The notes beneath the pieces are model-generated. The model saw only the letters and a program-made list of their open reading frames with translations, was not told where the DNA came from and did not search any database. DNA of 64,000 nt, taken from the NCBI GenBank assembly GCA_018240785.1, contig JAFEFC010000022.1:62001-126000 (forward strand), given 5' to 3'. Both the position numbers and the translations under genes were made by a program. Positions within the stretch are counted from its first letter, which is position 1; every line of letters starts with the position of its first letter. Origin of the DNA: Pseudomonadota bacterium. GTDB lineage: Bacteria > Pseudomonadota > Gammaproteobacteria > Burkholderiales > Rhodocyclaceae. This document shows, one piece after another, positions 27,509 through 36,665 of this stretch.

Positions 27509-28275
27509 TCCACCCGACAGCCATCGTCCATCCCGGTGCCCGGCTCGGCGCGAATGTCGAGGTCGGCGCATATTCGATCATCGGTGAGCATGTCGAGATC
27601 GGCGAGGGCACGCGCATCGGGCCGCATGTCGTGGTCGAGGGGCACACCCGCATCGGCCGCGACAACGAGATCTTCCAGTTCTGCTCCATCGGCGCCCAGC
27701 CGCAGGACAAGAAGTACGATGCCGAGCCGACACGCCTGGAGATCGGTGACCGTAACACGATTCGCGAATTCTGCTCGTTCAACGTCGGCACCAGCCAGGA
27801 CGCGAAGGTCACGCGCATCGGTAACGACAACTGGATCATGGCCTACGTGCACGTCGCGCACGACTGCCAGGTGGGCGACCACACGATCTTCGCCAACAAC
27901 GCGACGCTGGCCGGCCACGTGCATGTCGGCGACTGGGCGATCCTCGGCGGTTTCACTGGCGTGCATCAGTTCTGCCGCGTCGGCGCGCACAGCTTCTGCG
28001 GCGTCGGCACGGTGCTGCTGCAGGATCTGCCGCCCTTCGTGACCGTCTCCGGCAACCCGGCCAAACCGCACGGCATCAACAGCGAAGGGCTGCGGCGCAG
28101 GGGTTTCTCCGCCGACGGCATTGCCGCCATCAAGCGTGCCTACCGCGCGCTGTACCGCTCGGGCTTGTCGCTGGACGAAGCGCGTCTGCGCGTGGCCGAG
28201 ATCGCGTCGGAGCAGCCTGAAGTGGCTTCATTCGCGGAATTCATCGCCGAATCCGGCCGCGGCATCGTCCGCTGA
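27505..28275 (+). CDS. lpxA: UDP-N-acetylglucosamine acyltransferase
   Basis: The 256-residue first enzyme of lipid A synthesis begins [21 protein letters not shown]. It has the hexapeptide left-handed helix, and the catalytic His lies in [15 protein letters not shown]. The Gly gate region [21 protein letters not shown] is typical. The C-terminal helical domain ends [12 protein letters not shown]. The start overlaps fabZ by 4 bases. Confidence 0.97.
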   Translation: MIHPTAIVHPGARLGANVEVGAYSIIGEHVEIGEGTRIGPHVVVEGHTRIGRDNEIFQFCSIGAQPQDKKYDAEPTRLEIGDRNTIREFCSFNVGTSQDAKVTRIGNDNWIMAYVHVAHDCQVGDHTIFANNATLAGHVHVGDWAILGGFTGVHQFCRVGAHSFCGVGTVLLQDLPPFVTVSGNPAKPHGINSEGLRRRGFSADGIAAIKRAYRALYRSGLSLDEARLRVAEIASEQPEVASFAEFIAESGRGIVR

Positions 28276-28279
28276 CACC

Positions 28280-29455
28280 ATGGCAGTGCGGATCGCCATG
28301 GTTGCCGGGGAGGCCTCCGGCGACCTTCTCGCCAGCCATCTGATCCGCGCGATCAAGCGTCACCTGCCGGATGCCGAGTTCTTCGGCATCGGCGGCCCCA
28401 AGATGCAGGCCGAGGGCTTCGAGGTGCGCTGGCCGTGCGAGCTGCTCGCTGTCCATGGCTACGTTGACGCCCTGAAGCGCTATCGCGAGCTCTCCGGCAT
28501 CCGCAAGACGCTGTTGTCGCAGATCCGCCGCGAGCGGCCTTCCGCCTTCATCGGCGTCGACGCACCCGATTTCAACCTGTGGCTGGAAGGCAAGGTGAGG
28601 CGGGCGGGGATCCCGGCGATCCATTTCGTCAGTCCGTCGATCTGGGCGTGGCGCGGCGGCCGCATCAAGCGCATCGCGCAGTCGGTGACGCGCATGCTGT
28701 GCTTGTTCCCGTTCGAGCCGCAAATCTACGAACGCGCAGGGGTACCGGTCAGCTACGTCGGCCATCCGCTCGCGGATGTGTTCCCGTTGCATCCGGATCG
28801 CGCCGCGGCGCGCGAGCGGCTGGGCCTCAGTGCGGGTCGCAAGGTGATTGCGCTGCTGCCTGGCAGCCGCCAGTCCGAAGTGCGCAATCTTGCCGACACC
28901 TTCATCACCACCGCCAAGCTGCTCCTCGCGCGCCGGTCCGACATCACCTTCCTGGTGCCGCTGGCAACACGTGAGACGCGCGCGCTTTTTGAAGAGGCGA
29001 TACATCGCAATGACGTCGGCGAGTTGCCGATCCGCATGCTGTTCGGCCACGCCGTCGAGGCGATGACCGCTGCCGACGCCGTGCTGGTGGCCAGCGGCAC
29101 GGCAAGCCTGGAGGCCGCGCTGCTGAAACGCCCGATGGTGATCACCTACCGCATCGGCAAGTGGCAGTACCGCCTGATGAAGCGCCTGGCCTACCTGCCT
29201 TGGGTGGGGCTGCCGAACATTCTGTGCAACGAGACGATGGTGCCGGAGTTGCTGCAGGACGACGCCTCGCCGGACAAGCTCGCCGACGCCCTCGAAGCCT
29301 GGCTGGTGGATGCCGCTGCCGTGGCGCACGTGGTGGAGCGCTTCACCGAGCTGCATCTCACCTTGCGCCAGAACACCGCAGAGAAGGCGGCGGCGGCCAT
29401 CCTGCCCTACCTCACCGGAAGCGACGAATGGAAGTTGTCCCGGCAGCCAGCCTGA
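28280..29455 (+). CDS. lpxB: Lipid-A-disaccharide synthase
   Basis: The 391-residue GT19 enzyme joins UDP-diacyl-GlcN to lipid X. It starts [20 protein letters not shown] and contains [31 protein letters not shown] and [20 protein letters not shown], all family blocks. The ATG at 28280 is 4 bases after lpxA. Its last 28 bases overlap rnhB. Confidence 0.96.
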   Translation: MAVRIAMVAGEASGDLLASHLIRAIKRHLPDAEFFGIGGPKMQAEGFEVRWPCELLAVHGYVDALKRYRELSGIRKTLLSQIRRERPSAFIGVDAPDFNLWLEGKVRRAGIPAIHFVSPSIWAWRGGRIKRIAQSVTRMLCLFPFEPQIYERAGVPVSYVGHPLADVFPLHPDRAAARERLGLSAGRKVIALLPGSRQSEVRNLADTFITTAKLLLARRSDITFLVPLATRETRALFEEAIHRNDVGELPIRMLFGHAVEAMTAADAVLVASGTASLEAALLKRPMVITYRIGKWQYRLMKRLAYLPWVGLPNILCNETMVPELLQDDASPDKLADALEAWLVDAAAVAHVVERFTELHLTLRQNTAEKAAAAILPYLTGSDEWKLSRQPA

Positions 29456-30015
29456 TCTGCGGAGTCGATGAAGCAGGCCGCGGGCCGTTGTGCGGTCCGG
29501 TGGTCGCGGCGGCCGTCATTCTCGACCCGGCGCGACCGATCGAAGGGCTGGCCGATTCCAAGAAGCTGACGGAGCGCGCCCGCGAGCGGCTTGCACCGCT
29601 GATCCGCGAACGCGCGCTGGCCTGGGCGGTCGCGGAGGCGACGGTCGAGGAGATCGATCGGCTGAACATCCTGCATGCGACGATGCTGGCGATGCGGCGC
29701 GCCGTCACTGCCCTGAACCTCGCCCCGCACGAGGTGCGCATCGACGGCAACCGCTGCCCGGACTTGCCCTATCCGGCGCGCGCCATCGTCAAGGGCGACG
29801 CCACCGAGCCATCGATCTCGGCAGCCTCGATCCTCGCCAAGACGGCGCGCGACGAAGCCATGCGCACCCTCGACGCTGCCTTCCCGCATTACGGGCTCGC
29901 CGCGCACAAGGGCTATCCCACCGCAGCGCACCTCGCTGCCATCGAACGCCACGGCGTGGCCGACTTCTACCGCCGCAGTTTCGCGCCGGTGCGGCGCATC
30001 GTCGAATCTCGATGA
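29428..30015 (+). CDS. rnhB: Ribonuclease HII
   Basis: The 195-residue RNase HII incises at ribonucleotides in [24 protein letters not shown] carries the first catalytic Asp-Glu pair, with [13 protein letters not shown] and [22 protein letters not shown] following. The ATG at 29428 lies within the lpxB 3' end and is preceded by GGAAG. A longer upstream frame has no homology. Its stop overlaps the methyltransferase start (ATGA). Confidence 0.94.
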   Translation: MEVVPAASLICGVDEAGRGPLCGPVVAAAVILDPARPIEGLADSKKLTERARERLAPLIRERALAWAVAEATVEEIDRLNILHATMLAMRRAVTALNLAPHEVRIDGNRCPDLPYPARAIVKGDATEPSISAASILAKTARDEAMRTLDAAFPHYGLAAHKGYPTAAHLAAIERHGVADFYRRSFAPVRRIVESR

Positions 30016-30821
30016 GGCCGATCAGCTCGCGCGACAATCCGCTCGTCAAGCACCTGCACGCGCTTGCCACATCCGCGCGCGAGCGGCGCAAGGCTGGCGA
30101 AACCCTGCTCGACGGTGCGCACCTGATTGCCGCCGCACTGGATCACGGCTTTCCGCTGAAGCGGATCGTGCTGTCCGACAGCGCAGCGCAGCGCACCGAA
30201 GCGGCCGACCTGCTCACGCGCGTACCGGCCGGCATCGATTGCGTGAGCCTGAGCGACACGCTTTTCGCACATGTCAGTCCGGTCGACTCGCCCTCCGGCA
30301 TCCTGGCCCTGATCGACGTCCCGGCCCACGCTCAGAGTGCGGAGCAGCCCCCCGGCAATGTCATCGTGCTCGATGGCGTACAGGATCCCGGCAACCTGGG
30401 CACCATCCTGCGCACCGCCGCGGCAGCCGGGGTCGCCGATGTGCTGCTCACCGAAGGTTGTGCGCAGGCATGGTCACCCAGAGTGTTGCGCGCCGGCATG
30501 GGAGCGCATTTCGTCGTCCGCATCCGCGAGCACGCCGACGTGCTGGGCGTGCTCCGTGCCTTTCCCGGTGTCAGGCTCGCCACGGCGCTGGCGCCGCGAG
30601 CGCGCTCGCTGTACGAACTCGACCTCGCCGGCCCGGTGGCGTGGATGTTCGGCGCGGAAGGGCAGGGGCTGTCACCCGCCTTGCTGCAGGCAGCCGACGC
30701 GCTGCTGACGATCCCGATGCACGAAGGCATCGAATCGCTCAACGTCGGCGCCGCTGCCGCAATCTGCCTGTTCGAGCAGCGCCGCCAGATCCTTGCCGAA
30801 CGCACCCCCGCCGCCCGGTGA
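30012..30821 (+). CDS. TrmH/SpoU-family RNA 2'-O-methyltransferase
   Basis: The 269-residue protein has an N-terminal L30e-like substrate-binding domain ([31 protein letters not shown]) and a C-terminal SPOUT domain. The three SpoU motifs are [30 protein letters not shown] and [22 protein letters not shown]. The exact RNA target cannot be read from sequence. It is coupled to rnhB by a 4-base overlap. Confidence 0.92.
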   Translation: MRPISSRDNPLVKHLHALATSARERRKAGETLLDGAHLIAAALDHGFPLKRIVLSDSAAQRTEAADLLTRVPAGIDCVSLSDTLFAHVSPVDSPSGILALIDVPAHAQSAEQPPGNVIVLDGVQDPGNLGTILRTAAAAGVADVLLTEGCAQAWSPRVLRAGMGAHFVVRIREHADVLGVLRAFPGVRLATALAPRARSLYELDLAGPVAWMFGAEGQGLSPALLQAADALLTIPMHEGIESLNVGAAAAICLFEQRRQILAERTPAAR

Positions 30822-30884
30822 TGGGCCGCAGCGGCCGTTTTGCTACCATCGCAGCCACACCCCGTCCCTAGATCGTCCGAGCCC

Positions 30885-31670
30885 ATGATCCTCGTCATTT
30901 CCCCTGCCAAGGCGCTCGATTTCGAGACCGCGCCCACGACCGCCGTCCATACCCAGCCCGATTTCCTCGACGACGCGCAAGCGCTGATCGAGATCCTGCG
31001 AGAGCGTTCTCCTGCGGAGATCGCCGAACTGATGTCGCTGTCGGACCCGCTCGCGACGCTGAACGTGGCGCGCTACGCGAGCTGGTCGCGCCCTTTCGAT
31101 CGGGAAAACGCCAAGCAGGCGGTGCTCGCCTTCAACGGCGACGTGTACGAAGGCCTGTCAGCGACCACCTTGAGCGATACCGATCTCGCCTGGGCGCAGG
31201 ATCACCTGCGCATCCTGTCCGGCCTGTACGGCGTGCTGCGCCCGCTCGATCTGATGCAGCCCTACCGCCTCGAGATGGGAACACGGCTCGCCAATCCGCG
31301 CGGCAAGGATCTGTACGCCTTCTGGGGCGAGCGCATCACCGCCGAACTCAACGGCTTGCTTGCCCGTGAGGCTGAGGATGGCGGCGAGCCGGTGCTGCTC
31401 AACCTCGCCTCCGACGAGTACTTCAAGTCGGTGAAGGCGAAGGCGATCAAAGGCCGCATCGTCACGCCGGTGTTCGAGGACTGGAAGGCCGGCCGCTACA
31501 AGATCATCAGCTTCTACGCCAAGCGCGCGCGCGGCCTGATGAGCCGTTTCGTGATCGAGCGCCGCATCGGCGACGTCGATGCGCTGAAGGCGTTCGACAG
31601 CGAAGGCTACGCTTTTGCCGCTGACGCCTCGCACGCCGACAAGCTCGTCTTCCGCCGTCGTCTGGACTGA
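30885..31670 (+). CDS. yaaA: YaaA family (DUF328) protein
   Basis: The 261-residue YaaA/UPF0246 protein starts [17 protein letters not shown] and contains [23 protein letters not shown] and [13 protein letters not shown], the typical blocks. E. coli YaaA lowers intracellular free iron and protects against peroxide. The ATG at 30885 gives the conserved N-terminus; the frame upstream is not conserved. Confidence 0.94.
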   Translation: MILVISPAKALDFETAPTTAVHTQPDFLDDAQALIEILRERSPAEIAELMSLSDPLATLNVARYASWSRPFDRENAKQAVLAFNGDVYEGLSATTLSDTDLAWAQDHLRILSGLYGVLRPLDLMQPYRLEMGTRLANPRGKDLYAFWGERITAELNGLLAREAEDGGEPVLLNLASDEYFKSVKAKAIKGRIVTPVFEDWKAGRYKIISFYAKRARGLMSRFVIERRIGDVDALKAFDSEGYAFAADASHADKLVFRRRLD

Positions 31671-31678
31671 GGCTTGTC

Positions 31679-32809
31679 ATGCGCATCAGCTCAAATTTCG
31701 ATTCCGGTGCCATCGAGGTCGTCCGCCTGGACGACGCACAGGACATCCGCCTGCGCCTGCGCGCCGACAACGCTGCCGATTTCCGCCAGTGGTTCCACTT
31801 CCGTCTGCATGGTGGCGGCGGGATTGCGTTGCGCATGGTGTTCGAGAACGCGGGCGAGGCCGCCTACCCCGACGGCTGGCCCGGGTACCGCTGCGTGGCC
31901 TCGTACGATCGCCGCAACTGGTTCCGCGTCCCGTCAACCCGCTATGAAGACGGCAAGCTGATCGTCGAGCACAGGCCGGAGCGGGACACGGTCTACTACG
32001 CGTATTTCGAGCCATACTCCTTCGAGCGCCACCTCGAGCTCCTTGGCCGCGCCGACGCATCGCCCTACGCCCGCCTGCGCAATCTGGGCGCGACCGTGGA
32101 AGGCCGCGACCTGGACATGATCGTGGTTGGCCACCCGGCTCCAGAACGCAAGCCGGTGTGGATCACCGCCCGCCAGCATCCCGGCGAGACCATGGCGGAA
32201 TGGTTCGTGGAGGGCCTGCTGGAACGGCTGCTCGATCCGGCGGACGCGGTCGCGCGCAGGATTCGCGAGCACGCGGTGCTCTACATCGTGCCGAACATGA
32301 ATCCCGACGGCGCGGTGCTTGGCAACCTGCGTACCAATGCCGCCGGGCGCAACCTGAACCGCGAGTGGCGCGAACCTGATCCGGTGGCGAGCCCCGAGGT
32401 CTTCCTGGTGCGCGAGGAGATGCAGCGCACCGGCTGCGACCTCTTCCTCGACATCCATGGCGACGAGGCGCTGCCCTACGTGTTTTTCTCGACCGCGGAG
32501 GAGGTGCCCGGCTTCACCGCGGACGCAGCGATCCGCCAGGCGCGCTTTATCGAGTGCTTCGCGACAGTGTGCCCGGACTTCCAGACCGAAGAAGGCTACA
32601 AGCCCGGGCGTTTCGGCGAGGAGCTGCTGACATTGGCCAGCAAGTGGGTGGCGAACCACTTCGGCTGCGTGTCGCTGACGCTGGAGATGCCCTTCAAGGA
32701 CAACGCCAATCTGCCCGACGAGGAGACCGGCTGGAGCGGCGCGCGCAGCAAGCTGATGGGCGCGGCGATGCTCAATCCGGTGCTGCGACACCTGTGCGAC
32801 GATCGCTGA
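31679..32809 (+). CDS. M14 cytosolic carboxypeptidase-like protein
   Basis: The 376-residue protein resembles bacterial members of the AGTPBP1/CCP branch of M14 zinc carboxypeptidases. An N-terminal beta domain (residues 1-125) precedes the catalytic domain. Zinc ligands are His167 and Glu170 in RQHPGETMAEW and His260 in DIHGDE. GRNLNREW (223-230) holds the carboxylate-binding Arg/Asn, and LTLEMPF supplies a likely catalytic Glu. No signal peptide is seen, so it is cytoplasmic. The substrate is unknown. It follows yaaA by 8 bases. Confidence 0.88.
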   Translation: MRISSNFDSGAIEVVRLDDAQDIRLRLRADNAADFRQWFHFRLHGGGGIALRMVFENAGEAAYPDGWPGYRCVASYDRRNWFRVPSTRYEDGKLIVEHRPERDTVYYAYFEPYSFERHLELLGRADASPYARLRNLGATVEGRDLDMIVVGHPAPERKPVWITARQHPGETMAEWFVEGLLERLLDPADAVARRIREHAVLYIVPNMNPDGAVLGNLRTNAAGRNLNREWREPDPVASPEVFLVREEMQRTGCDLFLDIHGDEALPYVFFSTAEEVPGFTADAAIRQARFIECFATVCPDFQTEEGYKPGRFGEELLTLASKWVANHFGCVSLTLEMPFKDNANLPDEETGWSGARSKLMGAAMLNPVLRHLCDDR

Positions 32810-32867
32810 GGCGGCGGGCGGGTGTCACGCCGCGTAGGAGCGGGGCTTCCGTCCGATCCGCAGGTCC

Positions 32868-34190
32868 TCAGGACGCAACGGCGCCGCCGCCGAAGATCGC
32901 CTGCGCACAGGCAACGCCGGAGCGCACTGCGGACTCCAGCGTTGCCGGGTAGTCGGAGTCGACGTAATCGCCGGCCAGCCAAAGGCCGGGCAGCGGGGTG
33001 CGCATGCCGGGACGGAAGATGCCCGGCCGGCAGGCGATGGTGGCGCGTTTCTCGACGATGACCTGCGACCATTCCGGCGCCGGCAGGCGACGCCCAAGCT
33101 GGCGTTCGAGCTGCCCATGGGTGGCCAGGATCAGCTCGTCGCGCGCCAGTTGCTCGTGCGGACCGCTGGCGCTGATCACGCAGGCGATGAGGCCTTCCGG
33201 ACCACCCAGCCGGCCGCGGTCGAAGGCCCATTGCGCCGGCCCGGCGGTGCTGCCACTCACCAGCCCGATCATCGCATAGGGAAGGTGCTGGCCTCGGCCG
33301 AGGGCCAGATACACCGTCACGATCGGCTCGTGAGGCAGGGCGTCGATCTGTGCCGCGAGCCGGTCGCAGGCTCCGGTCGAGGCCAGCAGCGGCGCGGCAT
33401 GGTAGGGCGCGGTGGCCAGCACCACCTGCTGCCAGGGCTGGCTGCCGGGGTCGCCTTCGAGGCGGAAACCGCCGTCGACCGGCTGGATCGCGGTGATGGC
33501 GTTGCCGGTGCGCAGCCTGCCACGGCGGGTGGCGAGAAAACGCGCAGCCGGGACGGGGAACAGCTCCGAAAGATCGACGCGCGGAATCAGCAGCTCGCTC
33601 GCGGCCGCGCTGGAGGCGAGGCTGTCGCGCAGCACGTTGGCGAAGACCTGCGCGCAGGCCTCAGCGATCGGCGTGTTGAGCGCCGCTACGCACAGCGGCT
33701 CCCACACGAGCTGGATCAGGTTGGCCGTCTGGCCGGTCGTGCGCAACAGATCCGCCACCGTGGCGCCCGGCGCGACACGAAAAGCATCGCGCATCAGGCC
33801 GCGCATCAGGCGCAGCATCGCCAGCCGGTCGCCCCAGCTCAGTCCCTGTGCCCGCAACAGGCCGAGCGCGAGATGGAAGGGCGCGGGGAGTGCCGCAGCC
33901 CGTAGATGCATCCGACCGGGCACATGCAGGGTGAGCGGCAGATGTTCGAGCTGACGCGGCGAGCCGCCGGTGAGCCGCAGCAGACGGGTCAGCTCGGCAT
34001 AGGCGCCGAGCAGGATGTGCTGTCCGTTGTCGACGCGCCAATGCGGGTCCTTGTGCACCACGCGCGCGCGCCCGCCCAGCGTATGCGAGCGCTCGAACAC
34101 GGTGACATGCACGCCGCGGCGCGCGAGCTCGACCGCGCAGGCCAGCCCGGCATAACCGCCCCCGATGACCGCGACCGCCGGCACGCTCAC
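32868..34190 (-). CDS. hpnE: Hydroxysqualene dehydroxylase HpnE
   Basis: The 440-residue FAD-dependent amine-oxidase-fold protein starts with the dinucleotide-binding motif VAVIGGGYAGLACAVELARRG, followed by LGGRARV and DNGQHILLGAY, typical of HpnE. It reduces hydroxysqualene to squalene, the last step of the three-enzyme HpnCDE route. It is 4 bases downstream of hpnD. The squalene-hopene cyclase needed for hopanoids is not in the window. Confidence 0.92.
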   Translation of the reverse strand: MSVPAVAVIGGGYAGLACAVELARRGVHVTVFERSHTLGGRARVVHKDPHWRVDNGQHILLGAYAELTRLLRLTGGSPRQLEHLPLTLHVPGRMHLRAAALPAPFHLALGLLRAQGLSWGDRLAMLRLMRGLMRDAFRVAPGATVADLLRTTGQTANLIQLVWEPLCVAALNTPIAEACAQVFANVLRDSLASSAAASELLIPRVDLSELFPVPAARFLATRRGRLRTGNAITAIQPVDGGFRLEGDPGSQPWQQVVLATAPYHAAPLLASTGACDRLAAQIDALPHEPIVTVYLALGRGQHLPYAMIGLVSGSTAGPAQWAFDRGRLGGPEGLIACVISASGPHEQLARDELILATHGQLERQLGRRLPAPEWSQVIVEKRATIACRPGIFRPGMRTPLPGLWLAGDYVDSDYPATLESAVRSGVACAQAIFGGGAVAS

Positions 34191-34194
34191 CGGC

Positions 34195-35028
34195 TCAGCC
34201 CTTGAACCAGGTCGTGCCCGCCAGCCAGACCTTGCGCAGCGGCGTCAGCGAGGTGCGCCGGTCCAGCACCTGGAAACCGTCGGCGGCGATCTCGCGCAGC
34301 AGCGTGCGGTAGATGGCCGCCATCACCAGGCCGGGGCGCTGCGCCTTGCGGTCGATGGCCGGCAGATAGGCGAAGGCCTGCTCGTAGAACTGCTCGGCAC
34401 GCTGTGCCTGGAATTCCATCAACTGGCGGAAGGCGTCGGAATGGCGCGCCTCCAGGATGTCCCTGGCGGGCACGTTGAAGCGTTGCAGATCCTCCATGGG
34501 CAGGTAGATGCGGCCCCGGCGGGCGTCCTCGCCAACGTCGCGGATGATGTTGGTGAGCTGGAAGGCAAGCCCGAGGTCATGCGCATACTTCAGCGTCTGG
34601 CGATCCTGATAGCCGAAGATTTCGGCCGCCAGCAGCCCCACCACGCTCGCGACCCGGTAGCAATAGAGCTGCAGGCCCTTGAAGTCGAGGTAGCGCGTCT
34701 GCGACAGGTCCATCGCCATGCCGTCGATGATCTCGAGCAGTTGCTCCTGCGGCAGGTTGAACGCGGGCGCGACGTCCTTGAGCGCGTGGCCGACCGGGTG
34801 GGTCGGTGTGCCGCCATACACGCGCGCGACTTCCTGGCGCCACCATTCGAGCTTGGCCTGCGCGATCGACGGGTCGTGGCATTCGTCGACCACGTCGTCC
34901 ACTTCGCGGCAGAATGCATACAGCGCGGTGATCGCCTGCCGGCGATCGGGCGGCAGGAACATGAAGCTGTAGTAGAAGCTGGAGCCGCTCTTGGCGGCCT
35001 TCTGCTGACAGTAGTCGTGGGGATTCAT
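34195..35028 (-). CDS. hpnD: Presqualene diphosphate synthase HpnD
   Basis: The 277-residue squalene/phytoene-synthase-fold enzyme condenses two farnesyl diphosphates to presqualene diphosphate. Two Asp-rich motifs are visible: FCREVDDVVDECHD and NIIRDVGEDARRGRIYLP. The ATG at 35028 overlaps the hpnC stop (ATGA). The frame upstream lies inside hpnC and is ignored. The order HpnC-HpnD-HpnE in the direction of transcription is the classical one. Confidence 0.92.
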   Translation of the reverse strand: MNPHDYCQQKAAKSGSSFYYSFMFLPPDRRQAITALYAFCREVDDVVDECHDPSIAQAKLEWWRQEVARVYGGTPTHPVGHALKDVAPAFNLPQEQLLEIIDGMAMDLSQTRYLDFKGLQLYCYRVASVVGLLAAEIFGYQDRQTLKYAHDLGLAFQLTNIIRDVGEDARRGRIYLPMEDLQRFNVPARDILEARHSDAFRQLMEFQAQRAEQFYEQAFAYLPAIDRKAQRPGLVMAAIYRTLLREIAADGFQVLDRRTSLTPLRKVWLAGTTWFKG

Positions 35029-35870
35029 GCCAATTTCCAGTTGAGGGCCCGCCAGCCCAGGCGCAGCCAGTCGCGCCTGCCCAGCGCCGGCCGCTGCCGG
35101 AAGACGTCGTAGCCCACCGCTTCGATGCGTTCGAGGATGCGCAGCCCGCCCAGCACCACCAGCCGCAGCTCCCAGCCGATGCGCCCGGGCAGGCGGGTCG
35201 CCAGCGGTGCGCCTTCCAGCATCATCGCGCGCGCGCGTTGCACCTCGAAGGCAAGCACCGCGCGCCAGTTCGCGTTGATGGCGACGTCGCCTGCGCACAG
35301 CGCCGCGATCGCCGCATCGTCCACACCGAAGCGCGCCAGGTCATCCTGCGGCAGATAGATGCGGTTCTTGCGCCAGTCGAGGGCGACATCCTGCCAGAAG
35401 TTGATCAGTTGCAGGCTGGTGCAGATGCGGTCGGAAAGCAGCAGGTTGTCGGGCGTCGCCGCCTTGTAGAGATGCAGCAGCAGCCTGCCCACCGGATCGG
35501 CCGAGCGCCGGCAGTAGTCGCGCAGTTCGGCGAAGTCGGCATAGCGCGTCTTGCCCACGTCCTGGCTGAAGGCGTCGAGCAGGTCGCGCAGCAATTGCAC
35601 CGGCAGCCGGTATTCGCGCACCGCGCGTCCCAGGCGGTCGAACATCGGCGCCAGGCTGGCGTCTCGCACCGCCTCGCCGCGTTCCATGGCGTTGAGCGCA
35701 ATCAGGTAGTCATGCAACCGGGCCAGCCTCGCCATCGGCTGCGCATCGCCCTCGTCGGCCACATCGTCGGCGCTGCGCGCAAAGCGATAGATCGCCTCCA
35801 CCGGCTCGCGCAGCGAAGACGGCAGCAACATTGAGGCGACAGGAAAGTTCTCGTAGTGGTCGACGGGCAT
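35025..35870 (-). CDS. hpnC: Hydroxysqualene synthase HpnC
   Basis: The 281-residue synthase has the two metal-binding motifs FARSADDVADEGD and LINFWQDVALDWRKNRIYLP and starts VDHYENFPVASMLLP, the HpnC signature. It converts presqualene diphosphate to hydroxysqualene. The ATG at 35870 is chosen for the conserved N-terminus although no Shine-Dalgarno sequence is clear. It is divergent from the ABC operon, with 117 bases between. Confidence 0.92.
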   Translation of the reverse strand: MPVDHYENFPVASMLLPSSLREPVEAIYRFARSADDVADEGDAQPMARLARLHDYLIALNAMERGEAVRDASLAPMFDRLGRAVREYRLPVQLLRDLLDAFSQDVGKTRYADFAELRDYCRRSADPVGRLLLHLYKAATPDNLLLSDRICTSLQLINFWQDVALDWRKNRIYLPQDDLARFGVDDAAIAALCAGDVAINANWRAVLAFEVQRARAMMLEGAPLATRLPGRIGWELRLVVLGGLRILERIEAVGYDVFRQRPALGRRDWLRLGWRALNWKLA

Positions 35871-35987
35871 GGGGCAGCGGCAGGCCGGCCGACACGGGCC
35901 AGGAGGTTTGGCGCGTGCAGGGCGCGCGGAGTATAAGCGAAGAACCCGTTCGGGCACTTTTCGCTGGATGAAGCGGTCCTTGCTGCC

Positions 35988-36665
35988 ATGTTGCGTATCC
36001 ATTCACTCATCAAGACGCTGCCGGGCAAGCCGCCTCGCACCCTGTTCGACCGCCTTTCGCTGCAAGTCGAAGGCGGCGAGTGTGTCGCCATCGTCGGCGA
36101 GTCGGGCGCCGGCAAGTCCACGCTGCTCAACTGCATCGCCGGGCTGGACCTGGCCGACGGCGGCAGCATCGTGGTCGGCACGCAGGAGGTGTGCGGCCTC
36201 GACGATGACCGCCTCGCGCGCCTGCGGCGAGTGCACTTCGGCTTCGTGTTCCAGGCCTTTCACGTGCTGCCGCACCTGAGCGTGCTGCACAACGTGGCGC
36301 TGCCCCTGTGGCTGCTGCGCGTCGCCGACGACGAAGCCGATGCACGTGCGCGGGCGATGCTGGAGCGCGTCGGCCTTGGCGGACGCGGCGCCGACGCGCC
36401 CCAGGTGCTGTCGGGCGGCGAGCTTCAGCGCGTCGCCATCGCCCGCGCGCTGGTACACAAACCGTCCGTCGTGCTCGCCGACGAGCCCACCGGCAATCTC
36501 GATCCGGAGCGCGCCGCCGGCGTCCTCGGGCTGCTGCTGGAGCAGATCCGTGAGGGCGGTGCGGCCGGCATCCTGGTCACGCATTCGCGCACCGCCGCGG
36601 CGCGGACCGACCGGGTGCTGGAGTTGCGCAGCGGCCTGCTCGCGGATGTCGGCTCGACAGCATGA
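35988..36665 (+). CDS. ABC transporter ATPase (LolD/MacB-like family)
   Basis: The 225-residue ATPase has Walker A GESGAGKSTLLN, the LSGGELQRVAIARAL signature and Walker B VVLADEPTGNLD. It belongs to the LolD/FtsE/MacB family, which energises FtsX-type permeases rather than classic translocation. It overlaps the permease gene by 4 bases. With the permease and the AttH-like protein it matches the AttEFGH-type layout, but the substrate is unknown. Confidence 0.9.
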   Translation: MLRIHSLIKTLPGKPPRTLFDRLSLQVEGGECVAIVGESGAGKSTLLNCIAGLDLADGGSIVVGTQEVCGLDDDRLARLRRVHFGFVFQAFHVLPHLSVLHNVALPLWLLRVADDEADARARAMLERVGLGGRGADAPQVLSGGELQRVAIARALVHKPSVVLADEPTGNLDPERAAGVLGLLLEQIREGGAAGILVTHSRTAAARTDRVLELRSGLLADVGSTA

